A DNA stretch of 64,000 bases from JASSUD01 sp031963415 (GCA_031963415.1 JASSUI010000001.1:1736001-1800000); one strand, 5' to 3'. Positions 18,699 to 27,050 are shown, numbered from the stretch's first letter. The notes: generated by a model from the letters alone, not told the origin. A program made the numbers and translations.

Positions 18699-19172
18699 AT
18701 GATAAGCAATTCCTCTAACGCTATCCTTCCATCCCCTGTCACTGCCCGGGCTAATCCCAATGCTCCATGGTCTAATAGTTATGGTGCTACGGCTACGGGG
18801 TCATCTATTCGTCGTTCTACTACTACCCAGGCGTGCGTAAGCGAGGGCTGCATGATGCTCACTTTTACGCTGGCCGGCGCGGCTAGTATTCTAGGACTTG
18901 GCGTGGCTCAGCTAGTGACTAAGTTGGCGACTGGAGAAAAGTCGGAAGCGTTAGGAAAAGCAACGGGCTATACAACTATCGGTTACCTTGTAGTGGTACT
19001 CGGTTATTGTCTGTATAAAATAGACTCTTCTCCATCTGGTGGCTATCGCAGTGGAAGTTCTAGTTCCAATAATGCGGATACTTCATCCTATTATTGGACT
19101 AGCGGTGATTATTCCTATCATGGGGGCGATAGTGGTGGCCACCATAGTGGGGGCTTCGATAGCGGCTGTTAA
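18699..19172 (+). CDS. Small membrane protein with Gly/Ser/His-rich tail
   Basis: 157 residues from ATG 18699, seven bases after AGGAG. Two hydrophobic segments (about residues 50-75, MLTFTLAGAASILGLGVAQL, and 90-107, TIGYLVVVLGYCLYKI) are followed by a low-complexity tail. The tail is rich in Gly, Ser, Tyr and His and ends in HHSGGFDSGC. Such tails can bind metal or be exposed on a surface, but no family is recognised. It stands alone on the plus strand. Confidence 0.55.
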   Translation: MISNSSNAILPSPVTARANPNAPWSNSYGATATGSSIRRSTTTQACVSEGCMMLTFTLAGAASILGLGVAQLVTKLATGEKSEALGKATGYTTIGYLVVVLGYCLYKIDSSPSGGYRSGSSSSNNADTSSYYWTSGDYSYHGGDSGGHHSGGFDSGC

Positions 19173-19216
19173 AGGGTGGCCTGGCTATCGGTTTAAGGAT
19201 TGGATCACGCTTGATT

Positions 19217-19669
19217 TTAAGCCTTGCACCTTACGCAAGATTTATGGACAGATTCTAAGAGTTGCACCACCATGTTTTCAACTAAATAGCGCTGATGTTC
19301 AGACAAGGCTTCAATTTCTTTGATGAGCTTTAAAGTCTGGGATGAAAGCGGATATTTTATTTTTTCTGTTTGCCAGCTTTTAGCCGCTATGCTTTTAGGT
19401 GGCGCTCCATAATGCAGCCAATGCTCAGTCACCCCTAGCCATTCAGCTAGTGTCTTAATCTTGTCATTTGTTGGTATAACTTTCCCTGTTAGCCATTTAT
19501 GCGCGGCTTGCGTGGATATACCGATCTCACCTGAATATCTTAAATTAAACTGCCTGGCTAAATCTGTCGCGCCTTTGACCACTTTAACGTTGTGATTAGG
19601 TGCAGCAAGCCGATTTAAAGCAATCTGCAAACGTCGAGCAAAAGCGCTTTTCTCTTCTTGGGTGGACAT
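19217..19669 (-). CDS. XRE/Cro-type transcriptional regulator
   Basis: 150 residues. A helix-turn-helix domain spans about residues 30-90. GEIGISTQAAHKWLTGKVIP followed by KIKTLAEWLGVTEHWLHYG is the typical recognition helix plus C-terminal part of a phage-repressor-like fold. The C-terminal 45 residues are helical. Regulators of this type control mobile-element functions and are candidates to bind the 17-bp palindromes found before the transfer operons. No palindrome of that family lies upstream of this gene itself. It is monocistronic. Confidence 0.82.
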   Translation of the reverse strand: MSTQEEKSAFARRLQIALNRLAAPNHNVKVVKGATDLARQFNLRYSGEIGISTQAAHKWLTGKVIPTNDKIKTLAEWLGVTEHWLHYGAPPKSIAAKSWQTEKIKYPLSSQTLKLIKEIEALSEHQRYLVENMVVQLLESVHKSCVRCKA

Positions 19670-19899
19670 GAGATCAAAAAAGGGAATTAAGGCAGAGTAT
19701 TGTAAACTAATAAAGAAATTTTTAACGCAAGCGGGATGTAAATGGAGATGGCTTCGAAATTGCCAAGAGCTGTTTGTCGCAGCAAAAATTTAGCAAAGCG
19801 TTGGGGAATTTCTGACTAACGAGCAGGCTTAGTGTTCCCTGCTATTTTTATCTAGTAACGGGACATTAAAATTTCTTTACGTGACAATAGGTAGCCAGT

Positions 19900-20229
19900 A
19901 TGGACTACATCGGTAGCCAGGCATGCGTTGATCGGCTTGAAGAGTTAAAAAACGAACAGGCTCAAGCTCACAATATGATTAGCCGAGGGGAATTTCTACC
20001 GCTGACTAATCAATTACGAGAAGCACTCGCCAATATTGCCCAAGAGGTGCAGCGTGCGCTTAATGACGATGCTGTTTTTACAGAGGATGATGTGGCTATG
20101 CTTTGTGCACATGAGGCGAAAAAAGCGCTAGAAGGAAAGCAAAACGCCAATAAAGATGCAAATAATTATGCTTTTACGCTTTTTGACCTAAGCTGCCTTT
20201 GGCTAAGCAAGACAGAAACTTGCCATTGA
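19900..20229 (+). CDS. Unknown small protein
   Basis: 109 residues from ATG 19900, with AGGTAG about six bases upstream. Mostly helical and charged (DRLEELKNEQAQAHNMISRG, then LREALANIAQEVQRALNDD). The last ten residues read LWLSKTETCH and overlap the next short frame, so the end may be frameshifted. No family is recognised. A strong terminator at 20614-20656 shows that a plus-strand transcript passes through this region. Confidence 0.45.
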   Translation: MDYIGSQACVDRLEELKNEQAQAHNMISRGEFLPLTNQLREALANIAQEVQRALNDDAVFTEDDVAMLCAHEAKKALEGKQNANKDANNYAFTLFDLSCLWLSKTETCH

Positions 20230-20384
20230 TCGGTTTTGCCGTACTTTCAAAGCAAAATTTGCGTGGTATCTATAGGGCAGTGAGCGTGACAGGACAAAAA
20301 CTGAATTCTTTGAAGAATAGATACAGAGTGGCGGCTATCGATAATGCCAGTTCGGTATTTGTGGACTTTGTCAGCGAAGCGTAG
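20199..20384 (+). CDS. Short frame, possibly the continuation of the preceding gene
   Basis: 61 codons from TTG 20199, overlapping the end of the 19900-20229 gene by 31 bases in another frame. The product contains RGIYRAVSVTGQK and RYRVAAIDNASSVFV, a beta-rich pattern. A frameshift may have split one gene into two, but nothing proves it. Not recognised. Confidence 0.25.
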   Translation: MAKQDRNLPLIGFAVLSKQNLRGIYRAVSVTGQKLNSLKNRYRVAAIDNASSVFVDFVSEA

Positions 20385-20421
20385 TAACCATAAAAATTCC
20401 TGAAATCAGGGAAATTCGTAG

Positions 20422-20604
20422 TTGCCCGGGGCAGGGGATAAGCGTTTTAGAAGTGGAAGAGTGAAGCGAGAATTAGTTGCGAGTAAAGAGGCGGGTTACT
20501 GTTTGATTGAAGATAGGCATAATGGCCGTATAAAACGCAAAATGCCCTATGAGAGGGTTTCTGGCCGTACCTTTAACGCTTCTAGAAGTCAGCCTGCAAA
20601 TTAG
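20422..20604 (+). CDS. Short frame, unknown, perhaps a gene remnant
   Basis: 60 codons from TTG 20422. The product has a basic, beta-rich stretch (GRVKRELVASKEAGYCLIED and NGRIKRKMPYERVSGR). It ends ten bases before a strong terminator. Not recognised; it could be the decayed end of a larger gene that began upstream. Confidence 0.25.
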   Translation: MPGAGDKRFRSGRVKRELVASKEAGYCLIEDRHNGRIKRKMPYERVSGRTFNASRSQPAN

Positions 20605-20613
20605 TGATTAAGT

Positions 20614-20656
20614 AAACCTCAAACTCTAGCCTTATAGCTAGAATTTGAGGTTTTTT
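20614..20656 (+). terminator. Strong rho-independent terminator
   Basis: AAACCTCAAA-C-TCTAGC pairs with GCTAGA-A-TTTGAGGTTT around the loop CTTATA. This gives a stem of about 15 bp with one mismatch, then TTTTTT. It ends the plus-strand transcript of 19900-20604 and faces the minus-strand module. Confidence 0.85.
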
Positions 20657-20743
20657 ACGTTAAAGCACTATTCGTCCCTGTAAACGCTATTACATGACAT
20701 ACAGGGATTTTCTTTTAATTACAGAAAAATTTTAAATTTAAAT

Positions 20744-21985
20744 TTAATTTTTATTTCTTAAAATAAAGTCGCTTAAATAATCAAATTGTGGAAAGGAAAA
20801 TCTGTCGTAACACTTCAACACATCGTTCCAGTTAATACGTTTGGCTAAAGAAGGTATTGACTTCACTGGTGGGCAAACATGAACTTGAACGCCTTGTTTT
20901 TGCAGCTTATTGCTTAAAACATTCGCAAACACTTGCCCATCATCCCATCGGTATTGATCGGCCCAGATGACAACGGTATCTATGCCTTTAGGGACATCAA
21001 ATTTTTTCATCTGATCTCCATTTATCGTGGCCCAGGTCGGAATAAGCGTTGCAGTGAAAACGGATAACGCTGTTTCTAGCGTTTCCGCAATGCCTATCAC
21101 ATTCGCTTGACTCTCTTCTTTTCCATCTTTGCTTGAATGCCTGAGTTGAAGCGGTTTACCAAGTTGAACGGCCCCTCCAGCCAGATGTAAGCCTTCAGGT
21201 AAAGGCATAAATTTTTGAGGGTTTTTTACGTGGGCTAGATTGCCGTCTCTTGTGAGATATGTACGGTGAAGTGTGATGAGCTTGCCCATCGCATCCCTAA
21301 TCGCACACACAATAGCGGGAAATTTTCCAAGCTTTTTACCTTCCTCAAAATAATCTAAGTTGGGATGAAAGCGCAGAGAATCACTTTGTGCTACGACCTC
21401 TTCATCAAAATCGAGATGGCAGCGCTTAAAATATCGAGACATCGTTAGCGCATCATGCAGTGAGTAGGTAACACTTTCAGACCATGCTTGCTCAATTCTT
21501 TGCCTGTATTTATCCTCAGAAGAGACATCACAAGAAAGATCAAGTGAAGCCGCTTGCAAATGATCTTCCTCACTTTTTTTTAGATAATCTTCTATAGCGG
21601 CCAAGCCTACTTCGTTAGGCTGCTCATTGATCCATGACAGTATAGAAAGGCCACCGCGATAAAAGCCGCAGCTGTTGCATACGCTAGAAGGCTTATCATC
21701 GGTATGTTTTTCATTGATGCGAAAATTACCGGAGCATCTAGGTTTAGGGCAATTAACCCAACAGCCTAGCTTATCAATGGCTGGTTCCAGTGAGGGTGCT
21801 AATGCTTTCAAAATAGATAGCCAACGGCCTTTTGCGGCATCAAGCACTTTTTCTTTATATTGAGAGTAATCGATTGGGTTATCGAGGTTATTGGTTGCTG
21901 ATTTCAGTGATGGGGCTAATGCTTCCGAAATAGACAGCCAGCGGTCTTTTAAGGGGTTTTGTACTTCTTCTTTATTGTCTGACAT
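20744..21985 (-). CDS. TOPRIM/zinc-finger primase-like protein
   Basis: 413 residues from ATG 21985, six bases after AGGAG; an ATG 30 bases upstream lacks a ribosome binding site. A zinc-binding region (CPKPRCSGNF then CNSCGF, about residues 76-110) is followed by a TOPRIM-type region. There GIAETLETALSVF gives the glutamate and VIWADQYRWDDGQ the DxD-like motif (about residues 295-370). Such proteins are primase or primase-like enzymes of plasmids and phages. The N-terminus holds a tandem duplication: DRWLSISEALAPSLKSA and GRWLSILKALAPSLEPA. Last gene of the leader-controlled module. Confidence 0.75.
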   Translation of the reverse strand: MSDNKEEVQNPLKDRWLSISEALAPSLKSATNNLDNPIDYSQYKEKVLDAAKGRWLSILKALAPSLEPAIDKLGCWVNCPKPRCSGNFRINEKHTDDKPSSVCNSCGFYRGGLSILSWINEQPNEVGLAAIEDYLKKSEEDHLQAASLDLSCDVSSEDKYRQRIEQAWSESVTYSLHDALTMSRYFKRCHLDFDEEVVAQSDSLRFHPNLDYFEEGKKLGKFPAIVCAIRDAMGKLITLHRTYLTRDGNLAHVKNPQKFMPLPEGLHLAGGAVQLGKPLQLRHSSKDGKEESQANVIGIAETLETALSVFTATLIPTWATINGDQMKKFDVPKGIDTVVIWADQYRWDDGQVFANVLSNKLQKQGVQVHVCPPVKSIPSLAKRINWNDVLKCYDRFSFPQFDYLSDFILRNKN

Positions 21986-22065
21986 TGTGTTTCTCCTGAA
22001 CGTTGACATTCCCACAAAGGAAAAAACGCCGAGGAGATATCCCCACCGGGATATCCCCCGGTGGG
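21986..22065 (-). promoter_or_regulatory. Structured leader 1 (primase-like gene)
   Basis: Reading the minus strand: CCCACCGGGG-GATAT-CCCGGTGGG forms hairpin P1, then GATATCTCCT-cgg-CGTT, then AACG-ttc-AGGAGA with the start codon. TCTCCT/AGGAGA and CGTT/AACG (21992-22004 with 22025-22037, symmetric 3-nt internal loop) mask the ribosome binding site. GATATC can instead pair with the P1 loop. Confidence 0.6.
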
Positions 22066-22163
22066 AAATGGAATGATTTTAAATTTAACGGTTTTTTAGA
22101 ATAAATAGCTCTCGCTTTATTATTCTATTAGGATATATACAGTTTTAATAAATATAAAATAAT

Positions 22164-22649
22164 TTAATTTTCAATTAAGTTAGAAATGATATATTTCTCA
22201 GCATGCTGCATTACAAATTTATTCAGAGCAGCGTGCATTTGGATAATATTTTCATCTTTGGTATTTTTTGCAAGACAAGATAAAGCCTGATGAGTAGCAA
22301 CAATACCAGCGACTTCCGCAGAGATTAGAATATAAAGAACATTGAACTCTGTTGTGCATATAAATTCGTTTCCAATAGGAGCGATATAAAATATTTCTTT
22401 TTCTGGTGAGTAACAGCAAGTATATTCAAAATTATCAATCTTAAAATCCTTCTTGTGATTCTCGTGCTTGTAGCGTTGCTCCATCAAAATTAAAGCTGAA
22501 TGAGCGACAGATATCAATGATTCTTGTTTGAAATTTACTAATAGGCTCTCATCAAGATTTTCTTTTGTACATCTAAGCGTGATAAATCCATGCTTATTTA
22601 CATTGTTTTGCTTTGCACCTGCTGTTGTTTCATCTTTGTAGCGATTCAT
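22164..22649 (-). CDS. ArdB/KlcA-like antirestriction paralogue
   Basis: 161 residues from ATG 22649 (AAAGGTG eight bases upstream). The C-terminal half follows the ArdB pattern at lower similarity: FYIAPIGNEFICTTEF for the usual GFYMAPS block, SAEVAGIVATHQALSCLA for SADAAGI-ATLYALNWL, and a terminal helix ending in ISNLIEN. ArdB proteins block type I restriction in a DNA-mimic-independent way. This is a divergent sister of the next gene, and the two probably arose by duplication. Function is inferred from that similarity. Confidence 0.6.
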   Translation of the reverse strand: MNRYKDETTAGAKQNNVNKHGFITLRCTKENLDESLLVNFKQESLISVAHSALILMEQRYKHENHKKDFKIDNFEYTCCYSPEKEIFYIAPIGNEFICTTEFNVLYILISAEVAGIVATHQALSCLAKNTKDENIIQMHAALNKFVMQHAEKYIISNLIEN

Positions 22650-22716
22650 ATTTCACCTTTGAAAATATAAAATCCCTACTGAAAGCCATCCCTACTGGGA
22701 TAGTTCCCAATAGGGT
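22650..22716 (-). promoter_or_regulatory. Structured leader 2
   Basis: Minus strand: CCCTATTGGG-AACTAT-CCCAGTAGGG (P1, 9 of 10 pairs), then GGCTTTCAG. Next comes an AT-rich arm (GATTTTATATTTTC) that can pair with GAAATATGAATC, covering the ATG of the 22164-22649 gene. It belongs to the ten-member leader family; the SD-masking stem is the weakest of the set. Confidence 0.5.
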
Positions 22717-22894
22717 TGTAATTATTTGTTAAATATGTCAATTCATAAATTTACTAAAACTTGTAGTGAAATATAATTTTTCGATTTCATGATTTTTTAT
22801 TTGATCATAAGATTATTTCTGGAAATTATATTTGCATACATAATTTTTGGTAGTAGATGTATTAATTGTCAAAAATATCTTTTTATAAAATTGA

Positions 22895-23407
22895 CTAATC
22901 AATAGCTCTAAAAATAAGCTCGCATTCGGTGTGTTGTGCTGCAAAATCACGCAATGCGTAATAAAAATTATAAAGGCGCTTAAGACGTTTATCAGCGTAG
23001 CCGCGCCTATCATAGATTTCTTCTATCAACCAATTTAATGCATAGAGTGTTACAACAACAACACCAGCAGCATCAGCAGAAAGCTCACCACTAAAGCCAT
23101 TAAGTCGGCATGCAAATTTATATTTTCCTTCTGAAGGGGCCATATAAAAACCTTCAAATTTATCACAGTCAATTTTCGCTAATTTATAATAACTCCAGTA
23201 ATCTCCTGAATAATTCCTGCAGAAACATCCCATAAGATAGTAAATTTTATCTTCTAAGCGCACACACAAATCATCAAGATAGTAAGGTAAAAAGCTAAGG
23301 CACTCAGTTTCATCATCGACTAAAATAGAAACAATACGTTTCTCATAATATTGAATAGTCTTGTTTTGTGCTTTAATTTGATTGTCATTGGTTTCGTTAT
23401 TTTTCAT
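22895..23407 (-). CDS. ardB: ArdB/KlcA-type antirestriction protein
   Basis: 170 residues from ATG 23407, next to GGAAGCC; an upstream in-frame start lies inside the leader and is rejected. The sequence follows the ArdB family closely: LSFLPYYLDD, YLMGCFCRNYSGDYWSYYKL, GFYMAPSEGKYKF, GELSADAAGVVVVTLYALNW, NFYYALRDFAAQHTECELIF and a terminal RAID. ArdB/KlcA proteins protect incoming conjugative DNA from type I restriction enzymes in the recipient. It is part of the leader-controlled module beside a divergent paralogue. Confidence 0.9.
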   Translation of the reverse strand: MKNNETNDNQIKAQNKTIQYYEKRIVSILVDDETECLSFLPYYLDDLCVRLEDKIYYLMGCFCRNYSGDYWSYYKLAKIDCDKFEGFYMAPSEGKYKFACRLNGFSGELSADAAGVVVVTLYALNWLIEEIYDRRGYADKRLKRLYNFYYALRDFAAQHTECELIFRAID

Positions 23408-23473
23408 GGCTTCCCTTTTAAAATAAAATCTGCTACAGGAAGCCATCCTGCTAGGGTGGCTTCCCAGCAGGGT
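23408..23473 (-). promoter_or_regulatory. Structured leader 3 (ardB), clearest example
   Basis: On the plus strand TGGCTTCC occurs at 23407-23414 (SD/start side) and again at 23457-23464 (P1 loop). Its complement GGAAGCCA lies between them at 23438-23445. The middle segment can therefore pair with either flank. Pairing with the first (9 bp including the ATG) would block translation. P1 is CCCTGCTGGG with CCCTAGCAGG. Confidence 0.7.
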
Positions 23474-23523
23474 ATTAAATAAAAATCTAATTTAGCAATG
23501 AGTTTATAAAAATAATATTATTT

Positions 23524-23925
23524 TTATATTGCAATATTATCGTTTATAAAAACATGAAAATGACCATTGACTTTTATAAATTTAAATATTTCATCTTCTA
23601 ATAAATATTCTGCTAACTCTTTATAATTAGTGCATTTGCTAACATAATCTGAAGTAAGCTGGCTGTCCGCATGTTTCTTTGCAAACCCCCACTTGCAGCT
23701 AAATTTTCCGTAGTAACATCTTTTCATATATTTTTGGACTGCAGATATATCGCCATCATAAATTTTCATGATTTTTTCAATCAATTTTCGATCATATTTA
23801 TAAATAAGATGTTCAAAGATTAGATTAAATGAATGATCATTAATAAATTCATTTTTTCTTTTGTTTGGCAATATTTTTTTAAAAAAATAATTTATTAATT
23901 TTTTTAAATGTGAAAATGGTTTCAT
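23524..23925 (-). CDS. Unknown small basic protein
   Basis: 133 residues from ATG 23925, eight bases after GGAG; an upstream start at 23946 lies in the leader. Very Lys-rich N-terminus (FKKILPNKRKNEF), an aromatic/cysteine segment (RCYYGKFSCKWGFAKKHADS) and a C-terminal beta-like end (NGHFHVFINDN). No family is recognised. Its place beside two ArdB-type genes suggests an anti-defence or maintenance role, but this is only positional. The gene is AT-rich. Confidence 0.6.
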   Translation of the reverse strand: MKPFSHLKKLINYFFKKILPNKRKNEFINDHSFNLIFEHLIYKYDRKLIEKIMKIYDGDISAVQKYMKRCYYGKFSCKWGFAKKHADSQLTSDYVSKCTNYKELAEYLLEDEIFKFIKVNGHFHVFINDNIAI

Positions 23926-24001
23926 CTTAGTATCTCCAAATAGCATGTTAAAAAAATACTAAGGAGATACCCACCTTTGGGGGATCTCCCCAGCAAGGTG
24001 G
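23926..24001 (-). promoter_or_regulatory. Structured leader 4
   Basis: Plus-strand positions: GTATCTCC at 23930-23937 (ribosome binding site side), GGAGATAC at 23963-23970 (anti-SD) and ATCTCC at 23984-23989 (P1 loop). The 8-bp SD/anti-SD stem is perfect. A second overlapping option, CTTAGTAT with ATACTAAG, covers bases up to the start codon. P1 is CCACCTT...GGGG with CCCC..AAGGTGG. Confidence 0.65.
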
Positions 24002-24103
24002 AATTCATGAGTTCATTTTTAATAAGAAGAGTTTCGCTGATTGAGTGGTGTCCGAAGAAATCACTCAGCACGTAAGCGAATTTATTTAGGTTGAGTTCAA
24101 TTC

Positions 24104-24136
24104 AATATAGGGCTGTTTTGTTGACGGCCAGCTACC
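24104..24136 (-). promoter_or_regulatory. Promoter-like motif copy 1 (GGTAGCTGGCC)
   Basis: On the minus strand GGTAGCTGGCC (24136-24126) is followed 16 bases later by TATATT (24109-24104), the layout of an activator-type promoter upstream of leader 4. Related motifs lie at 27074-27084 and 29536-29546, each just upstream of another leader. Confidence 0.4.
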
Positions 24137-24152
24137 GTATAGAGCGTCCAGG

Positions 24153-24210
24153 ACACTTTCCAAGCACTCATCACTTATTGATAAAAATCTGTTGGGGGCT
24201 TGGAAAGTGT
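24153..24210. repeat. 13-bp inverted repeat
   Basis: ACACTTTCCAAGC at 24153-24165 and its exact complement GCTTGGAAAGTGT at 24198-24210, with 32 bases between. It lies between the end of the VWA gene and the promoter-like motif. No T-run follows, so it may be a protein-binding or RNA-processing structure rather than a terminator. Confidence 0.55.
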
Positions 24211-24268
24211 GGACGAGATGGAGGTTGTCTCATCCTCTAATGAGAATGAGACAAGCGGGGACAAGGAT

Positions 24269-25861
24269 TCAAACTGAAGTCAGGGATTGCGCCATCAGCT
24301 TGAATAAGGTTTGTTGAAGACAATTGGCATCTTGAATAACAATGTGCCGATCAAATAAGGAGGTGACGGCTGTTGTTTCAATTCCAATACCCATCACTTC
24401 AACATTGCTTTGCTTATAGAGATTAAGAACTGTTTGACACGCATCAGCGTTATCAGGCTTGCCATCTGTTACCACAATCACCATTTTTCGTTCTTCACGA
24501 AGTTGACTCAATTGATAAGCGGCATACCAAAGTGCTTCAGCCATAGGTGTAGAACCGCCTGGGAAAAAATTAAATTTTCCAATGTGGTGTTGAACTTGCT
24601 GCCCATGTTCAATCACGCTGTACACAGGCTCAAATGACTCATTGGCAAAGTAAGTTACGGCTGGATTTACACCGGAAATATTTTCTAATGCCAAGGCCAG
24701 TGCTAGAGCAGCTTCTCGCGCAATAATGTAATAGGGCTTGCCATTAGCAGCATCGCTAAGCAGCATAGAGTCACTCATATCGACAAGGAGATGCACAGCT
24801 GTATTAGGACGCTGCTGACGTTTAGCCGTGATAAATACGCGAGTATGGCCAGTCACAATACGATGTAAGCGATGAGCGTCCACCCGTCTTCCTGAATGCT
24901 GGTGTCGTGTATTCACTCGTTGGCTAGCCTGTACCAGACCATAAAGCTGCGCTCTTATTTTAGAAGTCAATTTTTTGACGTCACTGAGCAGTTGTTTGCT
25001 GTGCACAGGGTGGTCCTCTGCAGGTATTGCTTTTGGTACTGTCAGATAGCCAATATTTTCTTTATCTTGAGCAATTTGATTCAGTTTATTTTTCATTTGG
25101 GTGTAGGCATCCTCACCTAAATCTTCACTTCTCGGATTAAGCAATTCATGAAGTAATTGAGTGATACTTTGCCCTGCCTGAGATTGATCTTGGCTTTGTC
25201 CTTGATCTTGTCTTTCTTCTTGTTGCTCTTTCTTTTCTTGCGCTTCTTTTTCTTTTTGGAATATGTTGATGATCTGAGAGGCAAGAGCTGCAGCCTCTTC
25301 AGTCGATTGTAAGGAAGGGGCTTGTCCTAGTAAATCATTGAGCTGAACGATGATATCTGGCGAAAACGTGCTTTCCAGCACTGCTTTGGCTTTATCCAAG
25401 TATTCTTCGAGCAAGGTTTGCCCAACGAGTTTGGTCTGTAGCCAGTACAAACAATAGCCAAGCACGATAGCAGCCGGATGGTGTTCTTGCTTAACATGCG
25501 CATAATGCCCTGCATAAACCATATAGCGTGTGGTTTCATTGAGTGTATAACTCACACCTGGGTAGATTGCTATCATAGCTCGCTCGATGCGGCTATCTTC
25601 CAGCGCATTGCTCATCCTAGTGTGAAGTTCACTTTCATATTCGACATTAAAGTCACTAAAGCGGATATGGGCTGCTTCATGTGCTAAATATCCCCATAGC
25701 GCATCTTTATGAGGATAGTCCTCTGGAATATTGGGTACGACAATCGTTTGGCCGTCTGTGTAGGCTTCATTGCTCCCAATTTCCACCTTAACACCAAATT
25801 TTTCACCATAAGCAGCGGCGACAATTGGTAAGGCATTGTGTAGGGTAAGTTGTTTTGCCAT
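24269..25861 (-). CDS. CobT-like protein with metallopeptidase-type HExxH and VWA domain
   Basis: 530 residues. LAHEAAHIRFSD (about residue 60) is an HExxH-type zinc motif. A Glu/Gln-rich acidic linker spans about 205-235. A von Willebrand A domain occupies about 345-525 with MIDAS residues DMSDS, then a conserved Thr near GGSTP and DGKPDN. This is the plan of CobT-like chelatase-partner proteins found with CobS-like ATPases on SXT/R391-type elements; the CobS-like gene lies at 28023. The pair probably forms a MoxR-VWA type remodelling machine. Substrate unknown. It belongs to the leader-controlled module. Confidence 0.85.
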   Translation of the reverse strand: MAKQLTLHNALPIVAAAYGEKFGVKVEIGSNEAYTDGQTIVVPNIPEDYPHKDALWGYLAHEAAHIRFSDFNVEYESELHTRMSNALEDSRIERAMIAIYPGVSYTLNETTRYMVYAGHYAHVKQEHHPAAIVLGYCLYWLQTKLVGQTLLEEYLDKAKAVLESTFSPDIIVQLNDLLGQAPSLQSTEEAAALASQIINIFQKEKEAQEKKEQQEERQDQGQSQDQSQAGQSITQLLHELLNPRSEDLGEDAYTQMKNKLNQIAQDKENIGYLTVPKAIPAEDHPVHSKQLLSDVKKLTSKIRAQLYGLVQASQRVNTRHQHSGRRVDAHRLHRIVTGHTRVFITAKRQQRPNTAVHLLVDMSDSMLLSDAANGKPYYIIAREAALALALALENISGVNPAVTYFANESFEPVYSVIEHGQQVQHHIGKFNFFPGGSTPMAEALWYAAYQLSQLREERKMVIVVTDGKPDNADACQTVLNLYKQSNVEVMGIGIETTAVTSLFDRHIVIQDANCLQQTLFKLMAQSLTSV

Positions 25862-25931
25862 CTCTTATCTCCAAGTAAATAGAAGAGACGGCTATGCCCC
25901 CAAAGGGAGCATAAAGCATCCCTTCTGGGGC
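25862..25931 (-). promoter_or_regulatory. Structured leader 5 (CobT-like gene)
   Basis: Plus strand: GCCATCTCTT at 25857-25866 covers the start codon. AAGAGACGGC at 25883-25892 pairs with it over ten bases with one G-U. P1 on the minus strand is CCCCAGAAGGGA with TCCCTTTGGGG. The loop TTATGC can pair with GCATAG just downstream, giving the alternative fold. Confidence 0.65.
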
Positions 25932-25957
25932 TAATTAATACAATCAAACTTTACAAT

Positions 25958-26968
25958 TTAAAAAAGACAATACTGAGCGAACTTATCGACGAGTAACGAT
26001 GTAGACCTCTCGACAACAGCAGTAGGCACTTCTATAGGCTTAAAAATTTCATCAACGACCGCTTCAATCAGTGCTGATGGCTTAGCGTTATTTAGCCCAG
26101 CCTTTATATCGGTAACTACAGCTTGTGGCGTAATCAATCCATTCGCGTATTGCTCTATCTTGCTGCGCTCACACATGATGAGGACAACGGCCATGACTTG
26201 ATAAAAGAATGGCGCAACAATCTGATTTCCTTCAGCATAATGGTCATAGTCTCGCAAGGTCTCGTCTAGCATCTTCACTAACGGGGAAAAAGCACTGTTC
26301 AGAAAATACAAGCCATTTAGCTTGTCGCGCAGATTTTGCAGTACCTTCTTTGTTCGGACATTACATTGGTACTTTCCTGCGAGTTTCTTTGTATAGAGCT
26401 TATTTGCTTTTTCTATAATTTCTTCAATGAGTTGATCACCTAGTCCTTCGACATCAGTTTTTAAACGTTGCGCACTTTCTTGAGAATGTTCCGGTGGTTG
26501 AATCATAAATAGCCGGTAGTCAAAGTTGATACGCTTTGCAGCCGTATCACACGACATCAAACTCATTCGGATAGCATTTTCATAAGGCGGGTTTTCTTGA
26601 ATCCACGCCTCAATGTCAGCGTCATAACTATGAATAAATTGCAGTTTTGCCTGTTGAAACGCTAATGAAATCTCATTCAATCTCTGACAGACTTCATCTG
26701 CTTTACTCACAGGTATGGCAAAGCCACTCAAAAACGGTATGCCGTAGTGACGGCATAAGCGCTTTGCCTGGGTTCTCAAACGCAAAAAGCGATTAAGTGT
26801 GTCGGGATTACAAATTTTTTTGGTGCCTAAACGGATGAGGTGTTCGGGTGGAATTTCTCCGCCTTTCCCTAATTTAAGGTCTGAAGCAGAAAGACTAGTT
26901 TTTCCGCTCCAGATATCAAAATTAAGCTGAATAATATTCAGCAAATCGAGGTGTTGAATCTTGATCAT
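25958..26968 (-). CDS. DUF3150-family protein
   Basis: 336 residues from ATG 26968, preceded by AAGGAG; an ATG 33 bases upstream lies in the leader. The N-terminus LDLLNIIQLNFDIWSGKTSL, then GGEIPPEHLIRLGTKKI and LCRHYGIPFLSGFAIPVSKA match DUF3150. That family lies next to cobS and cobT genes on SXT/R391 and other conjugative elements. Function is unknown. The conserved trio (DUF3150, CobT-like, CobS-like) suggests a common complex. The C-terminal third is helical. Confidence 0.8.
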   Translation of the reverse strand: MIKIQHLDLLNIIQLNFDIWSGKTSLSASDLKLGKGGEIPPEHLIRLGTKKICNPDTLNRFLRLRTQAKRLCRHYGIPFLSGFAIPVSKADEVCQRLNEISLAFQQAKLQFIHSYDADIEAWIQENPPYENAIRMSLMSCDTAAKRINFDYRLFMIQPPEHSQESAQRLKTDVEGLGDQLIEEIIEKANKLYTKKLAGKYQCNVRTKKVLQNLRDKLNGLYFLNSAFSPLVKMLDETLRDYDHYAEGNQIVAPFFYQVMAVVLIMCERSKIEQYANGLITPQAVVTDIKAGLNNAKPSALIEAVVDEIFKPIEVPTAVVERSTSLLVDKFAQYCLF

Positions 26969-27035
26969 GATGCGCTCCTTAGCATAGATGAATGAGCGCA
27001 TCTCTTTGCCGATGGGGCGAGGCGCCCAATCGGGT
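26969..27035 (-). promoter_or_regulatory. Structured leader 6 (DUF3150 gene)
   Basis: Plus strand: GATGCGCTC at 26969-26977 (complement of the ribosome binding site region) pairs perfectly over nine bases with GAGCGCATC at 26994-27002. P1 on the minus strand is CCGATTGGG with CCCCATCGG. The loop GGGCGCC resembles the SD region GGAGCGC and offers the alternative partner for the anti-SD. Confidence 0.65.
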
Positions 27036-27050
27036 TGACTTAATGACTGA

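Noticed and set aside
22813..23013. 66-codon frame overlapping the end of ardB
   Set aside because: Lies mostly inside ardB in another frame, in AT-rich DNA, without a ribosome binding site.
24153..24210. 13-bp inverted repeat as a rho-independent terminator
   Set aside because: The loop is 32 nt and no T-run follows on either strand.
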